Assembly: GCA_947453725.1 (NCBI GenBank)
Contig: CANGHH010000003.1
Span: forward strand, 186,001-250,000
Direction of reading: 5' to 3'
Length of the DNA stretch: 64,000 nucleotides
Origin: Betaproteobacteria bacterium
Lineage (GTDB): Bacteria; Pseudomonadota; Gammaproteobacteria; Burkholderiales; Burkholderiaceae_C
Part shown: positions 18,612 to 28,019 of the stretch, piece after piece
How the letters are laid out: each line of letters starts with the position of its first letter
Numbering within the stretch: the first letter of the stretch is position 1
Translations under genes and position numbers: made by a program
The notes under the pieces: model-generated
The model's input: only the letters and a program-made list of their open reading frames with translations
The model's database searches: none
What the model was told of the DNA's origin: nothing

Positions 18612-19540
18612 ACGACCAAACGAAACGCCCCACCGCCGTCATCACCGGCGCCGCCTCGGGCTTCGGCCTGGAAGCCAGCCGCATCGCCGCCGGCCGCGGC
18701 ATGAACGTGGTCATGGCCGACGTGCAGCAGGCCGCCCTCGACAAGGCCGTGCCCGAGATCGAGGCCATCGCCGGCGCCCACGGCGCCGCGGTGCTGCCTT
18801 TCCAGATCGACGTGGCCAAGGCCGTCGAATTCGAAGCGCTGGGGGCGGCCACGCTGCAGCGCTTTGGCGCGCCCAGCTTCTTCTTCAACAACGCCGGCGT
18901 CGGTGCCGGCGGCTTGATCTGGGAGCACACGCTGAAGGACTGGGAATGGGTGGTCGGTGTCAACCTGATGGGCGTGGCCCACGGCGTGCGCGTCTTCACG
19001 CCGATGATGCTGGCCGCTGCCGAGGCCGACCCCGGCTACCACGGCCACATCGTCAACACCGCCAGCATGGCCGGCTTGCTGAACGCGCCCAACATGGGCG
19101 TCTACAACGTCACCAAGCACGCCGTGGTGGCGATGAGCGAGACGCTCCACCAGGACCTGGCGCTGGTCACCGGGCAGGTCCACGCCCACGTGCTCTGCCC
19201 CTACTTCGTGCCCACCGGCATCCACCAGAGCGAACGCAACCGGCCGGCCGAATTCCAGGAAGACGTCAAGCCCACGCGCAGCCAGCTGATCGCCCAGGCG
19301 ATGAGCGACCAGGCCGTGACGCGCGGCAAGCTGACCGCCGCGCAGGTGGCGCAGTATGTTTTCGATGCGATGGACGCGAACCGCTTCTACGTCTTCAGCC
19401 ACCCGCACGCGCTGGCAGGCGTGCAGACGCGGCTCGAAGACATCCTGGCGCTGCGCAACCCGACCGATCCCTTCCACGCCAAGCCCGAGATCGGCCAACG
19501 GCTGCGCGAACAACTGCGCGGCGGGCCGTCCACCGCGTGA
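18608..19540 (+). CDS. SDR family NAD(P)-dependent oxidoreductase
   Basis: 310 aa. TGAASGFG (13-20), NNAG (94-97), Ser153, Tyr166 and Lys170 complete the short-chain dehydrogenase active site. It resembles SDRs of about 300 residues with an extended C-terminus. ATG overlaps the GST stop (ATGA), making it the last gene of the translationally coupled chain from 14550. A hairpin follows before the convergent ammonium transporter gene. Substrate unknown. Confidence 0.87.
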   Translation: MNDQTKRPTAVITGAASGFGLEASRIAAGRGMNVVMADVQQAALDKAVPEIEAIAGAHGAAVLPFQIDVAKAVEFEALGAATLQRFGAPSFFFNNAGVGAGGLIWEHTLKDWEWVVGVNLMGVAHGVRVFTPMMLAAAEADPGYHGHIVNTASMAGLLNAPNMGVYNVTKHAVVAMSETLHQDLALVTGQVHAHVLCPYFVPTGIHQSERNRPAEFQEDVKPTRSQLIAQAMSDQAVTRGKLTAAQVAQYVFDAMDANRFYVFSHPHALAGVQTRLEDILALRNPTDPFHAKPEIGQRLREQLRGGPSTA

Positions 19541-19541
19541 G

Positions 19542-19572
19542 GCCAGCGGGGGCCTGCGCAGCCCCCGCCGGC
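19542..19572. terminator. Hairpin between convergent SDR and ammonium transporter genes
   Basis: Arms GCGGGGGC and GCCCCCGC around CTGCGCA, extended by GCC/GGC after one mismatch. It lies exactly between two convergent stop codons, so it can serve both strands. No T-run on either side. Confidence 0.6.
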
Positions 19573-19573
19573 T

Positions 19574-20776
19574 TCACCAGCTGGCTTCGCGTTCCGGCGT
19601 GGCGCCTATCTTGTGGATGGACAGGTCGGCGCCGTCGTACTCTTCCTCGGCGCTCAGCCGCAGCGGCGTGACCAGGCGAATGCCGCCATAAACCACCAGC
19701 CCGGCCAGCAGCGCCCACAACACGCCCAGCAAGGTGCCGATCACCTGCGCCACCGGGCTCACGCCACCGATGCCGCCCAGCGCCTGCGTGCCGAAGATGC
19801 CGCAGGCTAGGCCGCCCCAGGCGCCGCACAGGCCGTGCAAGGGCCACACGCCCAGCACGTCGTCGATCTTCCAGCGGTTCTGCGTCAGCGTGAACATCGT
19901 GACGAAGACCGCGCCGGCCACCGCGCCCACCACCAAGGCGCCTGCCGGGTGCATCACGTCCGAGCCCGCGCAGACCGCCACCAAGCCGGCCAGCGGGCCG
20001 TTGTAGGCAAAGCCCGGATCGTTGCGGCCGGCGACCACGGCAGCCAGCGTGCCGCCGACCATCGCCATCAGCGAATTCACCGCGACCAGGCCGGAAATCT
20101 TGTCGATGGTCTGCGCGCTCATCACGTTGAAGCCGAACCAGCCCACCGCCAGCACCCAGGCGCCCAGCGCCAGGAAAGGAATGCTGGACGGCGGGTGGGC
20201 GCTGATGCCGCCGTCCTTGCGGTACCGGTTGGCGCGGGCACCCAACAGCAGCACCGCGATCAGGCCCACCCAGCCGCCGAAGGCGTGCACCACCACGCTG
20301 CCGGCAAAGTCGTGGAATTCGGCGCCCGTGGTCGCTTTCAACCAGGCTTGCAAGCCGAACTTCTGGTTCCAGGCCACGCCTTCCAGCAAGGGGTAGAACA
20401 GCCCGACCAGCACCGCCGTGGCGATCAACTGCGGCCCGAAGCGGGCGCGCTCGGCGATACCGCCCGAGACAATGGCCGGGATGGCCGCTGCAAAAGTCAG
20501 CAGGAAGAAGAACTTCACCAGCTCGTAGCCGTTGCGCTCGGCCAGACTGGGCGCGCCGGTCATGAAGCTCACACCGTAGGCCACCGCGTAGCCGACAAAG
20601 AAATAGGCCACCGTGGAGACCGAGAAATCGACCAGGATCTTGACCAGGGCGTTGACCTGATTCTTCTTTCGCACGGTGCCCAGCTCCAGGAAGGCAAAGC
20701 CGGCGTGCATGGCCAGCACCATGATGGCGCCGAGCAGGATGAACAAGGCGTCAGTGCCTTGCTGGATGGGGTTCAC
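19574..20776 (-). CDS. amtB: Ammonium transporter, Amt family
   Basis: 400 aa from GTG at 20776, chosen for GAGGAG seven bases upstream and because the family N-terminus 'GTDALFILLGAIMVLAMHAG' then follows. About eleven membrane segments. Conserved elements: 'ELGTVRKKNQVNALVKILVD', 'HDFAGSVVVHAFGGWVGL' (first His of the twin-His pore pair) and 'PLHGLCGAWGG' (second). It is a trimeric NH4+/NH3 channel in the inner membrane, blocked by uridylylation-controlled PII protein (GlnK/GlnB); a PII gene lies at 44264. Regulation: a sigma54-type promoter and NtrC-like site lie upstream. No glnK adjoins it here, unlike in enterics. Confidence 0.93.
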   Translation of the reverse strand: MNPIQQGTDALFILLGAIMVLAMHAGFAFLELGTVRKKNQVNALVKILVDFSVSTVAYFFVGYAVAYGVSFMTGAPSLAERNGYELVKFFFLLTFAAAIPAIVSGGIAERARFGPQLIATAVLVGLFYPLLEGVAWNQKFGLQAWLKATTGAEFHDFAGSVVVHAFGGWVGLIAVLLLGARANRYRKDGGISAHPPSSIPFLALGAWVLAVGWFGFNVMSAQTIDKISGLVAVNSLMAMVGGTLAAVVAGRNDPGFAYNGPLAGLVAVCAGSDVMHPAGALVVGAVAGAVFVTMFTLTQNRWKIDDVLGVWPLHGLCGAWGGLACGIFGTQALGGIGGVSPVAQVIGTLLGVLWALLAGLVVYGGIRLVTPLRLSAEEEYDGADLSIHKIGATPEREASW

Positions 20777-20848
20777 AGCGGTCTCCTCGGGATAAAGGTT
20801 CAAGTCGGTGCGTTTGCAGCCAGCCAATGGCGGTGGCGCACCAGGTAA

Positions 20849-20866
20849 AGCAAAAAGCATTCCCGT
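20849..20866 (-). promoter_or_regulatory. Candidate sigma54 (-24/-12) promoter of amtB
   Basis: On the - strand, GG-N10-GC is met with GGAATGCTTTTTGC; the -12 part TTTGCT agrees with the sigma54 consensus TTGCW and the -24 GG is kept. Predicted transcript start about 62 bases before the GTG. Nitrogen-controlled sigma54 expression is known for amtB genes, which supports it. Confidence 0.6.
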
Positions 20867-20867
20867 T

Positions 20868-20889
20868 TTGGTGCATGAAAATGCACCAA
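20868..20889. repeat. Inverted repeat in the amtB upstream region
   Basis: Arms TTGGTGCAT and ATGCACCAA around GAAA. It is built from two NtrC half-sites facing away from each other; the right half is shared with the better NtrC-like site at 20882-20898. Confidence 0.7.
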
Positions 20890-20898
20890 GCTGAAGCA
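20882..20898 (-). promoter_or_regulatory. Candidate NtrC binding site
   Basis: On the + strand TGCACCA-AGC-TGAAGCA; on the - strand TGCTTCA-GCT-TGGTGCA. Against the NtrC consensus (TGCACCA-N3-TGGTGCA) 12 of 14 half-site bases match. Its centre is about 52 bp upstream of the predicted sigma54 start, closer than usual for an enhancer. Confidence 0.55.
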
Positions 20899-20975
20899 TG
20901 CGGATCGGTGTCCGGCTGGCGATGCACACAAAGCGGTATCCAAAGCCGAGCGCCGGGGTCGCGTAGAGTCAGCAG

Positions 20976-22238
20976 ATGCCTGCCACCCACCCTGTCGCTC
21001 CCCCAACGGCCGCCGTCATTGGCGGCGGCCCTGCCGGCCTGATGGCCGCCGAAGCGCTGGCCCAGCGCGGTCTGAGCGTCGACGTCTACGACGCCATGCC
21101 CTCGGTCGGCCGCAAATTCCTGCTCGCCGGCAAGGGCGGCTTGAACCTGACCCACGCCGAGGCTTTCGACCGCTTCGTCACCCGCTACGCCGCAGCGGCG
21201 CCCGAGCTGGAGCCGGGCCTGCGCCATTTCGGCCCCGACGCACTGCGCGCCTGGTCCGAGGGTCTGGGCATCACCACCTTCGTCGGCAGTTCCAACCGCG
21301 TCTTCCCGCAGGACATGAAGGCCGCGCCGCTGCTGCGCGCCTGGCTGCACCGGCTGCGCGTGCAGGGCGTGCGCTTCCACATGCGCCACCGCTGGACCGG
21401 TTGGGCCGAAGACGGCGCCCTGTGTTTCGACAGCCCGGGCGGTGCCTTGCAGATCACCCCGGCCGCCGCCGTGCTGGCGCTGGGCGGCGCCAGCTGGTCG
21501 CGGCTGGGCTCGGACGGCGCCTGGTGGCCCTGGCTGGCTGCAAAGGCCGTGCCCCTGGCGCCGCTGCAACCGTCGAACTGCGGCTTCGACGCCGCCTGGA
21601 GCGAACACTTCCGTTCGCGTTATGCCGGCGAGCCGCTGAAGTCGGTGGCCCTCTCGTTCGAAGGCTGGCGCCAGCCGGGCGAGTTCGTCGTCACCGCGAC
21701 GGGTGTCGAAGGCAGCCTGGTCTACGCGGCGTCGGCGGCGCTGCGCGAGCGCATCGCGACGGCCGGATCGGCCACTTTCCACCTCGACCTGCTGCCGGCG
21801 CGCAGCGCTGAATGGGTGCAGCGCGAAGTGGCGCATCCGCGCGGCCCGCGATCGCTGGCCACGCACCTGAAATCGCGCCTGAACCTGGCGGGCGTCAAGA
21901 GCGGGCTGCTGTGGGAGTTGCTGAGCAAGGCGGCGCAGGCCGACCCCGCGCAACTGGCCGCCGCCATCAAGGCGCTGCCGATCACGGTGACCGCCGCGCG
22001 GCCGATCGACGAGGCCATCAGCACGGCCGGCGGCGTGCGTTTCGACGGCCTGGACGCCCACGGCATGCTGAAGCAGTTGCCCGGCGTCTTCGTGGCCGGC
22101 GAGATGCTGGACTGGGAAGCACCCACCGGCGGCTACCTGCTGACCGCCTGCTTCGCCACCGGCCTGAGCGCCGGGCAGGGCGCTGCCGACTGGTTGGCTG
22201 CGCCGAAGGCTGATTCGGCGACGGCGGTCGCCCGGTAG
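20976..22238 (+). CDS. HI0933/TIGR03862-type NAD(P)/FAD-dependent flavoprotein
   Basis: 420 aa. FAD-binding GGGPAG near residue 17, then 'GRKFLLAGKGGLNLTH', the signature of the HI0933/YhiN flavoproteins, and 'SSNRVFPQDMKAAPLLRAWL' typical of the TIGR03862 subgroup; a late 'FVAGEMLDWEAPTGGYLLTACF' closes the FAD site. Physiological reaction unknown in the family. ATG 20976 lies 15 bases after a TAGAGT. It is divergent from amtB, but the amtB control sites point the other way. The stop TAG overlaps a TAGACT that may be the tex -10 element. Confidence 0.85.
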   Translation: MPATHPVAPPTAAVIGGGPAGLMAAEALAQRGLSVDVYDAMPSVGRKFLLAGKGGLNLTHAEAFDRFVTRYAAAAPELEPGLRHFGPDALRAWSEGLGITTFVGSSNRVFPQDMKAAPLLRAWLHRLRVQGVRFHMRHRWTGWAEDGALCFDSPGGALQITPAAAVLALGGASWSRLGSDGAWWPWLAAKAVPLAPLQPSNCGFDAAWSEHFRSRYAGEPLKSVALSFEGWRQPGEFVVTATGVEGSLVYAASAALRERIATAGSATFHLDLLPARSAEWVQREVAHPRGPRSLATHLKSRLNLAGVKSGLLWELLSKAAQADPAQLAAAIKALPITVTAARPIDEAISTAGGVRFDGLDAHGMLKQLPGVFVAGEMLDWEAPTGGYLLTACFATGLSAGQGAADWLAAPKADSATAVAR

Positions 22239-22241
22239 ACT
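22236..22241 (+). promoter_or_regulatory. Candidate -10 element for tex
   Basis: TAGACT, overlapping the stop codon of the flavoprotein gene and 48 bp upstream of the tex TTG start. No clear -35 box. Confidence 0.25.
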
Positions 22242-22289
22242 GAGCGCTTACCCGTTTTCCTGGCGGCCCTGCGCGGGCCGCGTGCGCCC

Positions 22290-24620
22290 TTGGACAAGAT
22301 CGTTCTGCAAATTGCCGCCGAGCTGAAGGTTCGGCCGGCCCAGGTTCAAACCGCCGTCGAACTGCTCGACGGCGGGGCCACCGTGCCTTTCATCGCCCGT
22401 TACCGGAAAGAAGCCACCGACGGCCTGGACGACATCCAGCTGCGCGAGCTGGAAGCCCGGTTGTCGTACATCCGCGAGCTGGAAGACCGCCGTGCGGCGG
22501 TGCTGAAGAGCATCGACGAGCAGGGCAAGCTGACGCCGGCGTTGAGCGCCCTGATCCAAGCCGCGCCGACCAAGCAGGAGCTGGAAGACCTCTACCTGCC
22601 CTATAAACAGAAGCGCCGCACCAAGGGCATGATCGCCCGCGAAGCCGGCCTGGAGCCGCTGGCCGACCAGCTCTTCGCTGACCCGCGGCTGGACCCGGCC
22701 GCCGAGGCCGCGGCCTTCATCAACGCGGAAGGCGGTTTCGCCGACGCCCACGCGGTGCTGGACGGCGTGCGCGACCTGCTGAGCGAACGCTGGGCCGAAG
22801 ACGCGGTGCTGGTCGGCAAGCTGCGCACCTGGTTGTGGTCCGAAGCGATGCTGCAGAGCAAGCTGGTGGAAGGCAAGGACGGCAACCATGCCGACGCCGC
22901 CAAGTTCCGCGACTATTTCGATTACGCCGAGCCGATACGCACCGTGCCCAGCCACCGCGCGCTGGCGGTGTTCCGCGGGCGGACGAACGAATGGCTGGAT
23001 GCCAAGCTGGTGCTCGACGAGGACCTGGTGCCCGGCAAACCGTCCTTGGCGGAAGGCCGCATTGCGATCCACCTGGGCTGGAGCCACGCCAGGCGCGCCG
23101 CCGACGAACTGATTCGCAAGACCGTGGCCTGGACCTGGAAGGTCAAGCTCAGCCTGAGCCTGGAGCGCGACCTCTTCGGCCGGCTGCGGGAAGACGCCGA
23201 GACGGTGGCCATCAAGGTCTTCGCCGACAACCTGCGCGACCTGCTGCTGGCCGCCCCGGCCGGCAAGCGCGTGGTGATGGGTCTGGACCCCGGCATCCGC
23301 ACCGGCGTGAAGGTGGCCGTCGTCAGCGACACCGGCAAGGTGCTGGACACCACGGCCGTCTTCCCGCACGAGCCGCGGATGGACTGGGAAGGCTCGCTGC
23401 ACAGCCTGGGCCGCCTGGTGGCCACCCACGGCGTGAACCTGATCGCCATCGGCAACGGCACCGCCAGCCGCGAGACCGACAAGCTGGCCGCCGACCTGAT
23501 CAAGCGCATCCAGGCGATGGCGCCCGACGTCAAGTTGGAGAAGGTCGTGGTCAGCGAAGCCGGCGCGTCGATCTATTCGGCCAGCGAATTCGCCAGCAAG
23601 GAGCTGCCCGACATGGACGTCAGCCTGCGCGGCGCGGTCAGCATCGCGCGGCGGCTGCAAGACCCGCTGGCCGAGCTGGTGAAGATCGACCCGAAGAGCA
23701 TCGGCGTGGGCCAGTACCAGCACGACGTCAACCAGAGCGGCCTGGCCAAGAGCCTGGACGCGGTGGTCGAGGACTGCGTCAACGCCGTCGGCGTGGACCT
23801 GAACACGGCCAGCGCGCCGCTGCTGTCGCGCGTTTCGGGGCTGAGCGCCTCGGTGGCGGCCAGCATCGTGCGCTGGCGCGACGCCCACGGCGCTTTCCGC
23901 AACCGCCAGCAGCTGCTCGACGTGACGGGCCTGGGCCCGCGCACTTTCGAGCAGTCGGCCGGCTTCCTGCGCATCCGTGACGGCGACAACCCGCTGGACC
24001 TGACCGGCGTGCACCCGGAAACCTACCCCGTGGTGCAGAAGATGATGGCCGCGACCGGCCGCCCGGTCAGCGAACTGGTGGGCCGCGCCGAGGTGCTGCG
24101 CACGCTGAAGCCCGAGGCTTTCGCCGACGCGAAATTCGGCGCCATCACGGTCAAGGACATCCTGGTCGAGCTGGAAAAGCCGGGCCGTGACCCGCGCCCC
24201 GACTTCAAGGTCGCGCGCTTCAACGACAGCGTGTCGGACATCAAGGATCTGCAGCCCGGCATGGTGCTGGAAGGCACGGTGAGTAACGTCGCCCAGTTCG
24301 GCGCCTTCATCGACCTCGGCGTCCACCAGGACGGCCTGGTCCACGTCAGCCAGCTGTCGAACAAGTTCGTCACCGACGCCCGTGAAGTGGTCAAGACCGG
24401 GCAGGTGGTGAAGGTGCGGGTGCAAGAGGTGGACCTGGCGCGCAAGCGCATCTCGCTGACGATGAAGCTGGATGCGCCGACGGGCGAGGCCCGCAAGACC
24501 GGTGGCGACAACAGCTACCGCCCGGCCGGCCGCAACGAGCAGCCGCGTGGCCGCGCGCCCGAGCCGGCAGCCGGCGGGGCCCTGGCGGCGGCCTTCGCCA
24601 AGCTGCAGAACCGGCGCTGA
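22290..24620 (+). CDS. tex: Tex family RNA-binding transcription accessory protein (TTG start)
   Basis: 776 aa, close to the usual length. Start TTG at 22290 because family members begin within a few residues of '[17 protein letters not shown]' and no ATG/GTG is in frame upstream. Order of domains: N-terminal helical region with '[20 protein letters not shown]' (about 30-50), YqgF/RNase-H-like core around '[15 protein letters not shown]' (330), helix-hairpin-helix around '[15 protein letters not shown]' (507) and a C-terminal S1 domain ('[21 protein letters not shown]', about 655-725). It binds nucleic acid and affects transcription. Basic Arg/Pro-rich tail. Confidence 0.95.
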   Translation: MDKIVLQIAAELKVRPAQVQTAVELLDGGATVPFIARYRKEATDGLDDIQLRELEARLSYIRELEDRRAAVLKSIDEQGKLTPALSALIQAAPTKQELEDLYLPYKQKRRTKGMIAREAGLEPLADQLFADPRLDPAAEAAAFINAEGGFADAHAVLDGVRDLLSERWAEDAVLVGKLRTWLWSEAMLQSKLVEGKDGNHADAAKFRDYFDYAEPIRTVPSHRALAVFRGRTNEWLDAKLVLDEDLVPGKPSLAEGRIAIHLGWSHARRAADELIRKTVAWTWKVKLSLSLERDLFGRLREDAETVAIKVFADNLRDLLLAAPAGKRVVMGLDPGIRTGVKVAVVSDTGKVLDTTAVFPHEPRMDWEGSLHSLGRLVATHGVNLIAIGNGTASRETDKLAADLIKRIQAMAPDVKLEKVVVSEAGASIYSASEFASKELPDMDVSLRGAVSIARRLQDPLAELVKIDPKSIGVGQYQHDVNQSGLAKSLDAVVEDCVNAVGVDLNTASAPLLSRVSGLSASVAASIVRWRDAHGAFRNRQQLLDVTGLGPRTFEQSAGFLRIRDGDNPLDLTGVHPETYPVVQKMMAATGRPVSELVGRAEVLRTLKPEAFADAKFGAITVKDILVELEKPGRDPRPDFKVARFNDSVSDIKDLQPGMVLEGTVSNVAQFGAFIDLGVHQDGLVHVSQLSNKFVTDAREVVKTGQVVKVRVQEVDLARKRISLTMKLDAPTGEARKTGGDNSYRPAGRNEQPRGRAPEPAAGGALAAAFAKLQNRR

Positions 24621-24662
24621 GCGCCTGTCGATGACGCCGCCGCTGCCCGCGCTGCCATTGGC

Positions 24663-26837
24663 ATGCGACTGACGCGGGCCTTCGCCTGGCTGGCGCTGCC
24701 GGCCGTTGCGGCTGCGGCCTGGGCCGAAGAGGCGCCGCAGCGCATCGTCGTCGAAGGCCGCAGCAACAGCGCGGCCGAGCAGCGCCGGCAGAGCACGGTG
24801 GCGCTGACGGTGGTCGGCCGCGACGAGCTCGACGCCTACGGCGACACCAGCGCGCTCGACGTGCTGCAGCGCGTGCCCGGCATCACGCTGGACGGCGACA
24901 CGCCCAAGCTGCGCGGCATGGGCGGGGGCTACACGCAGATCCTGCTCAACGGCGAGCCCGCGCCGCCGGGCTTTTCGCTGGACACGCTGGCGCCAGGCGA
25001 CATCGAGCGCATCGAGATCATCAAGGGCCCGACCGCCGAATTCGGCGGCGTCGCCGGCACCATCAACGTCATCCTGCGCAACGCGCCCAAGCGGCTGCAG
25101 CGCGAATGGCGCGCCGCCACGGCCTACCGCAGGGGCGTTGGCGCGCAGGCCTCGACCTCCTTCAACTGGGGCGACCGCACCGGCGACCTGGGCCACTACC
25201 TGCCGCTCAGCGCCTACACCTGGGCCAACGGCTCGGGCTTCGAGACCCTGCGCCTGTCGCGGCTGGCCAGCGGCGAGATCAGCCAGCAGCGCGTGACCGG
25301 GCGCGATGAAGGGCGCGGCGGCGGCCTGACGTTCGCGCCGCGGCTGGACTGGAAGCTGGGCGACGAGGACACGCTGAACGGCCAGCTGTTCCTGCAGCGC
25401 CACGAGAACGACAACCGCAGCCAGCGCGACACGAGCGCGCTGCTGGGTCCGGCGCCGACCAGCGTGCAGGACCGGTCCGAGTCGCCCGGCGCCTGGGAAC
25501 TGGCGCGCAGCCAGGCGCAGTGGGTTCGCCAGCGCGGCGACGGCAGCCGGGTCGAACTGAAGGGCAGCGCGCAGAGCAGCCTGTGGCGCGGCGCGGGCCG
25601 CTCGCAGGGGCAGGACCGCGCGGGTGTGCCGGGCGTGCTGCGCGACACGCTGTCCAGCCAGCGGGAACGCAGCGGCTCGCTGGGGGCGCGCTGGCGCCAG
25701 CCGGTGGGCGAGGCGCACACCTTGAGCGCAGGTCTCGACGTCGACCAACGCTGGCGCCGCGAACTGCGCCGCGGCTTCGAAGACGGCGCCGAGCTGTTCA
25801 CCACCAGCACCGGGGTGCCCTTCACCGCGCGCATCCACCGCGACACCGCCTTTGCGCAGGACGAATGGGTGGCCGGCGAGCGCTGGTCGGTGATGGCCGG
25901 CCTGCGCGCCGAACAGGCGCGTCTGACGACGGCCGGACCGGTCGGCGAGGTGGCCAACCGCTACCGCGTCGTATCGCCGCTGTTCCACCTGCGCCACGCG
26001 CTGGATGCCAAGGGGCAGGACCTGGTCCGCATCAGCTTGGCGCGCAGCATCCGTGTGCCCGAGGTCGCGCTGCTGCTGCCGCGCTACAACCTGAACGCCA
26101 GCTACGACCGCAACACGCCGAACACGCCCATCGCCGCCGACAGCGCCGGCAACCCGCTGCTGCAGCCCGAGACGTCGACCGGCCTCGAGCTGGCCTGGGA
26201 GCAGCATCTGGCCGGTGGTGGCGTGCTCAGCGCCGGCGCCTTCCACCGCCGCATCGAAGGGCTGATCCGGCGCCGCATCGGGCTGGAAACCGTCAGCGAA
26301 GCCACAGCGCCGCGCTGGGTCTCGCGGCCGACCAATGGGGGCGGCGCACGCAGCAGCGGGCTGGAACTGGAGATCAAGGGGCAGGCCGACCAGCTGCTGC
26401 AGCCGCTGTGGGCTGGCGCACCGAAGGCGCTGCAACTGCGCGCCTCGCTGGCGGTCTACCGCTCGGCGGTCGAGCAGATCGACGACCCCGATGCGCGCCT
26501 CGATGGCCAGGCGCCGTGGGGTGCGACGCTGGGCTTCGACCACAGCCTCGCCGACAAGACCTTCACCGTGGGCGGCAACCTGTCGCTCGCGCCCGGTTTC
26601 TCCACCCAGCAGACCGACCGCCAGCGCGTCTGGCGCGGGCCGGCACGCCGGCTCGACGCCTACGTGCTGTGGCGCGTCGACCGCGGGCTCAACGTCCGCG
26701 TGGCCGCCAACAACGCGCTGCCATCGGATGCGCTGTCGAGCACGCGCGTTGACGACCTCGACGGTTTCGCGGCCAGCGCCGACACGCGCCGGCAGACCTC
26801 GACCCAGTTCAACGCCAGCCTGCAATGGCGCTTCTGA
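24663..26837 (+). CDS. TonB-dependent outer-membrane receptor
   Basis: 724 aa. A signal peptide (cleavage probably after AAAWA) precedes the plug domain (about 40-150) with 'ALDVLQRVPGITLDG' and 'IERIEIIKGPTAEFGGVAGT'. The rest is beta-barrel with the expected terminal 'SLQWRF' ending in Phe. Imports a siderophore, metal chelate or other large ligand using TonB energy. No adjacent tonB or ABC genes to define the ligand; the coupled patatin downstream is the only hint. Its stop overlaps the next ATG (TGATG). Confidence 0.88.
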   Translation: MRLTRAFAWLALPAVAAAAWAEEAPQRIVVEGRSNSAAEQRRQSTVALTVVGRDELDAYGDTSALDVLQRVPGITLDGDTPKLRGMGGGYTQILLNGEPAPPGFSLDTLAPGDIERIEIIKGPTAEFGGVAGTINVILRNAPKRLQREWRAATAYRRGVGAQASTSFNWGDRTGDLGHYLPLSAYTWANGSGFETLRLSRLASGEISQQRVTGRDEGRGGGLTFAPRLDWKLGDEDTLNGQLFLQRHENDNRSQRDTSALLGPAPTSVQDRSESPGAWELARSQAQWVRQRGDGSRVELKGSAQSSLWRGAGRSQGQDRAGVPGVLRDTLSSQRERSGSLGARWRQPVGEAHTLSAGLDVDQRWRRELRRGFEDGAELFTTSTGVPFTARIHRDTAFAQDEWVAGERWSVMAGLRAEQARLTTAGPVGEVANRYRVVSPLFHLRHALDAKGQDLVRISLARSIRVPEVALLLPRYNLNASYDRNTPNTPIAADSAGNPLLQPETSTGLELAWEQHLAGGGVLSAGAFHRRIEGLIRRRIGLETVSEATAPRWVSRPTNGGGARSSGLELEIKGQADQLLQPLWAGAPKALQLRASLAVYRSAVEQIDDPDARLDGQAPWGATLGFDHSLADKTFTVGGNLSLAPGFSTQQTDRQRVWRGPARRLDAYVLWRVDRGLNVRVAANNALPSDALSSTRVDDLDGFAASADTRRQTSTQFNASLQWRF

Positions 26838-27937
26838 TGGCCGCCACCGCTGCCCTGACTGCCTTGCAAGTCCACGCCGGCCCACGGGCCCTGGCGCGGC
26901 TGCGCGAACGCGGGCTGCGGCCGCAGGACGTGCGCGTCATCCCGGCGGCAGCGGGCGGGCCCAAGGGGCTGATCCTCAACCCGCTGGACCGCTACCTCTT
27001 CGGCCGCTGGCTGCCGGCAGCGCCGCAGACCGTGCACCTGCTGGGCGCGTCGATTGGCGCCTGGCGCATGGCCTGCGCCTGCCTGCCCGACGCCGACGCG
27101 GCGCTGGCCGAACTGGCCGAGGACTACATCACCCAGCGCTACGAACACGCGCCCGGCCAGGCGCCGACGCCGGCCACCGTCAGCCGTGAATTCGGCCTGC
27201 AGATCGATCGGCGGCTGGGTGCGCGGGCTGCCGAATTGCTGGCCCACCCGCGCTGGCGCCTGCATGTCTTCACCAGCCATGGTCGGTCCTTGCTGCACCG
27301 AGCCGGCCGCTGGCGTACGCCGGTCGGCTACCTGGGCGCCTTCGCGGCCAACGCGGTGCACCGGCGCGCGTTGGGGACTTTTCTGGAGCGGGTGGTCTTC
27401 AGCGACCCGCGCGAGGCGCTGCCCTTCCCGCTGTCGGACTTCCGCAGCCAGCAGGTCGCGCTGGGGCCGCAGAACCTGACACAGGCCGTGCTGGCCAGTT
27501 GCTCGATTCCCTTCTGGCTGGACCCGGTGCACGACATACCCGGCGGCCCGCGGGGCGCCTACTGGGACGGCGGCATCACCGACTACCACCTGCACCTGCC
27601 GTATTCGGGCATGGCCGCGACGGACGACGGCCTGGTGCTGTATCCGCATTTCCAGAGCCAGGTCGTGCCCGGCTGGCTGGACAAGGCCTGGAAGTCCCGC
27701 CACCGCGCCACGGCGCAGCTCGACAAGCTGGTGCTGCTGTCGCCCAGGCCGGCCTGGGTGGCGGGCCTGCCCGGCGGCAAGCTGCCCGACCGTGCCGACT
27801 TCAAGGCCTACGCCAACGACGACGCCGGTCGCGTGCGCGCCTGGCGCCTGGCCCTGGCCGAAAGCCAGCGCCTGGCCGACGAATTCGCGGCTTTGGTCGC
27901 AGACGGCCGGCCGGTCGAGGCCAGCCCGCTGCGCTGA
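26837..27937 (+). CDS. Patatin-like phospholipase
   Basis: 366 aa from ATG 26837 (overlapping the receptor stop as TGATG); an ATG four codons upstream at 26825 is possible. Catalytic dyad of the patatin fold: Ser72 in GASIG and Asp244 in 'YWDGGITDYH'. The oxyanion segment 'AAAGGPKGLILNPL' (37-50) is also present. No signal peptide or membrane segment, so probably cytoplasmic. Hydrolyses acyl esters of lipids by family. Translational coupling to a TonB receptor is unusual and may point to processing of an imported lipidic or ester-containing ligand (inference). Confidence 0.85.
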   Translation: MAATAALTALQVHAGPRALARLRERGLRPQDVRVIPAAAGGPKGLILNPLDRYLFGRWLPAAPQTVHLLGASIGAWRMACACLPDADAALAELAEDYITQRYEHAPGQAPTPATVSREFGLQIDRRLGARAAELLAHPRWRLHVFTSHGRSLLHRAGRWRTPVGYLGAFAANAVHRRALGTFLERVVFSDPREALPFPLSDFRSQQVALGPQNLTQAVLASCSIPFWLDPVHDIPGGPRGAYWDGGITDYHLHLPYSGMAATDDGLVLYPHFQSQVVPGWLDKAWKSRHRATAQLDKLVLLSPRPAWVAGLPGGKLPDRADFKAYANDDAGRVRAWRLALAESQRLADEFAALVADGRPVEASPLR

Positions 27938-27940
27938 GCG

Positions 27941-27956
27941 GCCCTGCGCGCAGGGC
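27941..27956. repeat. 16-bp perfect palindrome after the patatin gene
   Basis: GCCCTGCGCGCAGGGC, three bases after the patatin stop and seven bases before a GATAAACT that may be the thrS -10. Can fold as a hairpin with CGCG loop; no T-run. Terminator or operator. Confidence 0.5.
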
Positions 27957-27991
27957 ATCGGATAAACTGTTGGTCACCTGTTCCCACAGCA

Positions 27992-28019
27992 AGCGCGGCG
28001 CCCCCGCGCTTTGTTTTTT
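27992..28019 (+). terminator. Intrinsic terminator directly upstream of thrS
   Basis: Stem AGCGCGG/CCGCGCT with loop CGCCC is followed by TTGTTTTTT (28011-28019). The thrS ribosome site (CGGAG, 28020-28024) begins right after the T-run and the ATG is 15 bases on. A -10-like TAAACT at 27963-27968 would place the terminator in the thrS leader, i.e. an attenuator; otherwise it ends the patatin operon. No Thr-rich leader peptide is visible. Confidence 0.8.

Noticed and set aside
20868..20889. Inverted repeat as a complete NtrC site by itself.
   Set aside because: The half-sites face outward (TGGTGCA then TGCACCA), opposite to the NtrC order; only the overlapping 20882-20898 site fits.
22248..26885. 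Very long open frames on the strand opposite tex and the TonB receptor (and similar ones elsewhere, e.g. 4961-7189).
   Set aside because: They have repetitive Arg/Ala/His/Gly/Gln-rich translations with no domains and mirror the codon bias of real genes on the other strand; typical of high-GC DNA.
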